Assembly (NCBI RefSeq): GCF_017254915.1
Contig: NZ_JAFKCT010000001.1
Location: 992,001 to 1,056,000, forward strand
Reading direction: 5' to 3'
DNA: 64,000 nucleotides
DNA from: Algoriphagus oliviformis
GTDB taxonomy: Bacteria; Bacteroidota; Bacteroidia; Cytophagales; Cyclobacteriaceae
Made by a program: the position numbers and the translations under genes. The notes under the pieces are model-generated. The model saw only the letters and a list, made by a program, of their open reading frames with translations, was not told the DNA's origin and did no database searches. Below, in pieces: positions 63,072-64,000 of this stretch (within the stretch, counting starts at the first letter, position 1; each line of letters opens with the position of its first letter).

Positions 63072-63414
63072 CCACGGAGTCCGCAGAGGAATGGGAGAAA
63101 AACTCTGCGAAACCTTTGCGTCCTCAGCGTCTTTGCGGTAAACCCAGCGCGAAGCGCATAAAATCTAGCCCAATCCTCAACCGGTTTTGGCGAAATCTGA
63201 ACGACTCCATTGATCTCCTCTCGGCCAAAACGTCAGAAATGGCATTCAACCCCATAACCTAGGGTTAAAACCCTAGGCTATGCACCTGTCGCCCCGATGG
63301 GGCTTTGTATCCGCCATTTCACCATGGCGAAAAACAAAAATCGGCTTTCGCCCGGGCCTTTATCCCTCCTAATTCTCCCGCCCTCTGTGGTGAAAAATCC
63401 AACAAGAAAATTTA
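63072..63414. repeat. 343-base palindrome-rich repeat, copy 1
   Basis: Begins CCACGGAGTCCGCAGAGGAA. Contains CTCTGCGAAACCTTTGCGTC, the palindrome CCTAGGGTTAAAACCCTAGG, the hairpin GCCCCGATGGGGC and CGCCATTTCACCATGGCG. Copy 2 follows directly; most of the sequence is identical. Confidence 0.85.
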
Positions 63415-63756
63415 CCACTGCACGGAGGAATGGGAGAAAAACTCTGCGAAACCTTTGCGTCCTCAGCGTCTTTGCGGTAAACCCAGCGCGAAGCGCATAG
63501 AATCTAGCCCAATCCTCAACCGGTTTTGGCGAGACCTGCACGACTCCATTGATCTCCTCGCGGCCAAAACGTCAGAAATGGCATTCAGCCCCATAACCTA
63601 GGGTTAAAACCCTAGACTATGCTCCGGCCGCCCCGATGGGGCTTTGGATCCCCCATTTCACCATGGTGAAAAAACAAAAAAGTGGCTTTCGCCCGAGCCT
63701 TTATCCCTCCTGATTCTCCCGCTCTCTGTGGTGAAATATCCAACAAGAAAGTTTCA
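63415..63756. repeat. 343-base palindrome-rich repeat, copy 2
   Basis: Same order of landmarks as copy 1, offset by 343 bases. The first bases differ (CCACTGCACGGAGG). Compensating changes in one stem (CGCCATTTCACCATGGCG to CCCCATTTCACCATGGTG) are not fully compensatory. Confidence 0.85.
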
Positions 63757-63785
63757 CCACGGAGTCCGCGGAAAAATGGGAGAAA
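63757..63785. repeat. 343-base repeat, partial copy 3
   Basis: CCACGGAGTCCGCGGAAAAA and a few more bases matching the start of copy 1, after which the similarity stops. Confidence 0.75.
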
Positions 63786-63885
63786 GTTTCGTGCGGTTAA
63801 TTTTTTTGCCGGGGTCTTTGTCCGCATGGGATTCGCTCCCGGATTTTTCTAACTTCAAAAAATCAAAACCTTAATTTTCAGCCCA

Positions 63886-64000
63886 ATGAGTAACCGAAGA
63901 ATTTTTCTCAAAAAAGCCGGGATTTCCACTTTGGCCCTGAGCCTGCCCTACGCCAACACACTTTCAGCTATGCATACACTACACGAAGACAAAGTCCTCC
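63886..64000 (+). CDS. N-terminus of a Tat-type exported protein (cut by window end)
   Basis: The visible 38 residues read MSNRRIFLKKAGISTLALSL then PYANTLSAM, a twin-arginine-like signal (NRRIFLKK) with a hydrophobic core and a plausible cleavage site. Oxidoreductases and sugar-phosphate isomerase-like proteins often carry such signals in Bacteroidetes, but the enzyme cannot be known from this fragment. Confidence 0.8.
   Translation, partial: MSNRRIFLKKAGISTLALSLPYANTLSAMHTLHEDKVL

Larger units (their letters stand above)
63033..63885. other. Repeat-filled intergenic region
   Basis: 853 bases without a real gene. It is two full copies and part of a third of the 343-base repeat listed separately. 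Open frames across it repeat with the repeat and show no family feature. Confidence 0.7.

Noticed and set aside
63072..63785. CRISPR array from repeated units
   Set aside because: Repeat length (~343) and lack of spacers do not fit; no cas genes in view.
63029..63874. Overlapping small reading frames on both strands across the 63-kb region
   Set aside because: They recur with the 343-base repeat, have no family motif and include the palindromes; not genes.

Overview
The window is a chromosomal segment of a Bacteroidetes bacterium, most likely order Cytophagales and near Cyclobacteriaceae. This placement is my inference from four things. There are two TonB-dependent outer-membrane receptors and a protein with a type IX secretion C-terminal sorting signal. 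A YuaF/NfeD-flotillin pair, DUF5916 and DUF4199 proteins are present. Promoters look like the Bacteroidetes TTTG / TAnnTTTG type rather than sigma70. Several genes start with TTG or GTG. Most genes are GC-rich and densely packed; a few islands are visibly AT-rich.

Layout. 0-7.7 kb: TonB receptor (cut by the window edge), trmN6, a UPF0316 membrane protein, an MFS exporter, hemH, and a cation/proton antiporter with a universal stress protein. 7.9-11.3 kb: a tandem pair of secreted M14-type proteins; the first has lost every catalytic position and the second keeps all of them. 11.5-24.3 kb: envelope and ion-homeostasis genes (DUF418, DUF5916, a large TonB-type barrel, a second antiporter, a Ca/Na exchanger, flotillin and NfeD). 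25-32.7 kb: an S9 peptidase, then an AT-rich three-gene island that includes an AbiGi/DUF2971-like protein, then an amidohydrolase lipoprotein. 32.7-36.1 kb: an AbiF/AbiD-type abortive-infection gene lying between a broken sorting-domain remnant and an intact sorting-domain gene with the same 3' end. 36.2-46.7 kb: housekeeping genes (murF, recR, clpS, symporter, MscS, SDR, GreA-like), a PIN/DUF6364 toxin-antitoxin pair, and a tRNA-Ala followed by two decayed tRNA-Ala copies interrupted by palindromes. 46.9-51.9 kb: the threonine operon thrA-thrB-thrC, preceded by a short leader ORF whose end is packed with Thr, Met and Ile codons. 51.9-53.6 kb: a Fic protein whose start lies on a 26-bp palindrome, and a second PIN/DUF6364 pair. 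53.7-63.0 kb: an SGNH hydrolase, polyprenyl synthase, a PlsB-like acyltransferase with gpsA, a PQQ-type sugar dehydrogenase, fructose bisphosphatase and a second aspartokinase. 63.0-63.9 kb: two and a bit tandem copies of a ~343-bp palindrome-rich non-coding repeat, then the start of a protein with a twin-arginine-like signal.

The genes form several working groups: aspartate-family amino acids (thrABC, lysC), glycerolipid and isoprenoid synthesis (PlsB-like, gpsA, polyprenyl synthase), ion balance (two antiporters, CaCA exchanger, MscS, UspA) and outer-membrane nutrient uptake. A scattered defence/toxin layer (AbiGi-like island, AbiF, Fic, two PIN modules) sits among them. The strongest candidates for undescribed biology are the AT-rich island at 28.3-30.6 kb, the tRNA-derived array at 40.7-40.9 kb and the palindrome-controlled Fic gene.
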